Made by a program: the position numbers and the translations under genes. From contig NZ_LDTF01000008.1 in the NCBI RefSeq assembly GCF_001477495.1, positions 1 to 50,243 of the forward strand: 50,243 nucleotides of DNA. The letters run 5' to 3'. Under the pieces are notes generated by a model. The model ran no database searches. It was not told the origin of the DNA and worked only from the letters and a program-made list of their open reading frames with translations. The stretch comes from Sphingomonas yabuuchiae (GTDB taxonomy: Bacteria > Pseudomonadota > Alphaproteobacteria > Sphingomonadales > Sphingomonadaceae). Positions 49,511 through 50,243 of this stretch are shown one piece after another. Position 1 is the stretch's first letter. Each line of letters starts with the position of its first letter.

Positions 49511-50235
49511 AGGCGGTGCAACACGTCCTCGACGGCCCGGATCAGCAGCGCGATATCGGCATCGCGCGACAGCCGGTGGTCCCCGTCCTTGATCAGGAGA
49601 GTCTGCACATCGGCTGAACGGAACAGCTGCGCCAGATGGGTGGTCCGCTGCCAGGGGACATCGGGGTCCGCCATGCCCTGAAGCAGACGCACCGGTCCGT
49701 CGAACGCGATGGGTCCGAACGTCAGGCGATTGGCCTCGCCCGACGACCAGAAGCGGCGGGTATAGACGGTGGGGGCGGGGCCATAGGGATTGGGCCGCTC
49801 CAGCCGTCCGGCCTGGAGGATCGTCATCTTCTCGTCTTCGGAAAAGCCCCAGTCGGTGAAGTCGGGCGCGGGCGCGATGCCGACCAGCGCCTGGACCTGT
49901 TCGGGGCGTGCCTTGGCGGCGAGCAGCATCAGCCAGCCGCCCATCGACGATCCGACCAATATGGCGGGCCCCTTCACCACATCGTCGAGCATCGCGACCG
50001 CGTCGTCCCGCCAGTCGGCCAGCGCCTGATCCTCGAACGCGCCCTCCGACTCGCCGCAGCCGCCATAGTCGAAGCGCAGGAAGGCCCGGCCGTTCGCCTG
50101 GGCCCATGCCTCCAGCGCCAGCGCCTTCGACCCCTGCATGTCCGAGGCATAGCCGGGCAGGAAGACGATCGCGGGGCCGGTCCCCGGCGTCCAGTGATGG
50201 GCGAGCTGGGGGCGGGGTGTGGGCGTGTCGGTCAT
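49507..50235 (-). CDS. Alpha/beta hydrolase
   Basis: 242 residues. The oxyanion/early motif FLPGYASDMQGSKALALEAW is followed by LRFDYGGCGESEG and the nucleophile S97 in GSSMGGWLMLLAA; the acid is in LLQGMADPDVPW and the histidine in DGDHRLSRDAD. The DYxGxGxS and SDMQGSKA elements resemble the small esterase/thioesterase group that includes ABHD10, which acts on acyl-protein or acyl-glucuronide thioester/ester bonds. No signal peptide, so cytosolic. First gene of a two-gene unit with the TPR protein. Substrate not shown. Confidence 0.88.
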   Translation of the reverse strand: MTDTPTPRPQLAHHWTPGTGPAIVFLPGYASDMQGSKALALEAWAQANGRAFLRFDYGGCGESEGAFEDQALADWRDDAVAMLDDVVKGPAILVGSSMGGWLMLLAAKARPEQVQALVGIAPAPDFTDWGFSEDEKMTILQAGRLERPNPYGPAPTVYTRRFWSSGEANRLTFGPIAFDGPVRLLQGMADPDVPWQRTTHLAQLFRSADVQTLLIKDGDHRLSRDADIALLIRAVEDVLHRL

Positions 50236-50243
50236 GACCGGGA

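Overview
The window is chromosomal DNA of a GC-rich alphaproteobacterium, most likely a Sphingomonas or close relative (order Sphingomonadales). This rests on the character of the rpoBC, hslVU, phaR/phaA and mms proteins, two large TonB-dependent receptors, a GGAAC-N16-CGTT general-stress (EcfG-type) promoter, and several families of short GC-rich palindromic intergenic repeats of a kind I associate with sphingomonads. No database search was possible. I see no rRNA, tRNA, CRISPR array, transposase, integrase or phage gene.

Layout. (1) 1-8.4 kb: 5'-truncated rpoB, then rpoC with a strong intrinsic terminator, then a 60-residue small gene. (2) 8.9-12.9 kb: a secreted hypothetical protein divergent from a polytopic GT-C-like membrane protein, which converges on a DUF5694-like protein. 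(3) 13.0-14.3 kb: rplJ-rplL on the minus strand with a long structured leader. In most bacteria these two genes lie directly upstream of rpoB on the same strand; here they lie downstream of rpoC, inverted. (4) 14.3-23.5 kb: a phosphate-acquisition block with PhoX-type phosphatase, lactonase-like beta-propeller, HPP membrane protein, TonB-dependent receptor, DUF47 (PhoU-like) protein and PiT phosphate transporter. PHO-box-like 11-bp-periodic repeats lie before phoX and before the DUF47-pit pair. (5) 23.8-29.7 kb: a three-gene metal-type RND efflux operon (adaptor, pump, outer-membrane channel) on the minus strand. (6) 29.9-31.1 kb: a 52-residue gene behind an EcfG-type promoter, a basic micro-membrane protein, and a DUF1275 membrane protein. 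(7) 31.1-38.1 kb: a valine-catabolism operon (mmsA, acyl-CoA dehydrogenase, 3-hydroxyisobutyryl-CoA hydrolase, enoyl-CoA hydratase, mmsB), then alanine racemase. (8) 38.1-41.5 kb: a second TonB-dependent receptor with a hairpin-rich leader. (9) 41.5-44.4 kb: a polyhydroxyalkanoate block, phaC-like and phaA on the minus strand divergent from phaR. (10) 44.5-46.5 kb: hslVU behind a sigma-32-like promoter. (11) 46.7-50.2 kb, minus strand: two small secreted proteins with similar C-termini, gloA-gloB, and a serine hydrolase overlapping a TPR protein.

How the parts connect. The phoX-to-pit block reads as one physiological unit for phosphate starvation: an exported phosphatase frees phosphate, a TonB receptor may import a phosphorus source, and PiT with its PhoU-like partner moves phosphate across the inner membrane. 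The mms operon covers the lower valine pathway from the acyl-CoA to propionyl-CoA. Palindromic repeats fill gaps between genes, including gaps inside the mms operon. The most distinctive unexplained object is a 64-bp element present twice without any difference (32706-32769 and 46580-46643). A perfect 10-bp terminal inverted repeat encloses two perfect 9-bp hairpins whose 3-nt loops, CCC and GGG, are complementary, so either strand can fold into a three-way junction with a possible loop-loop contact. Both copies sit inside another palindromic repeat, in place of one hairpin arm.
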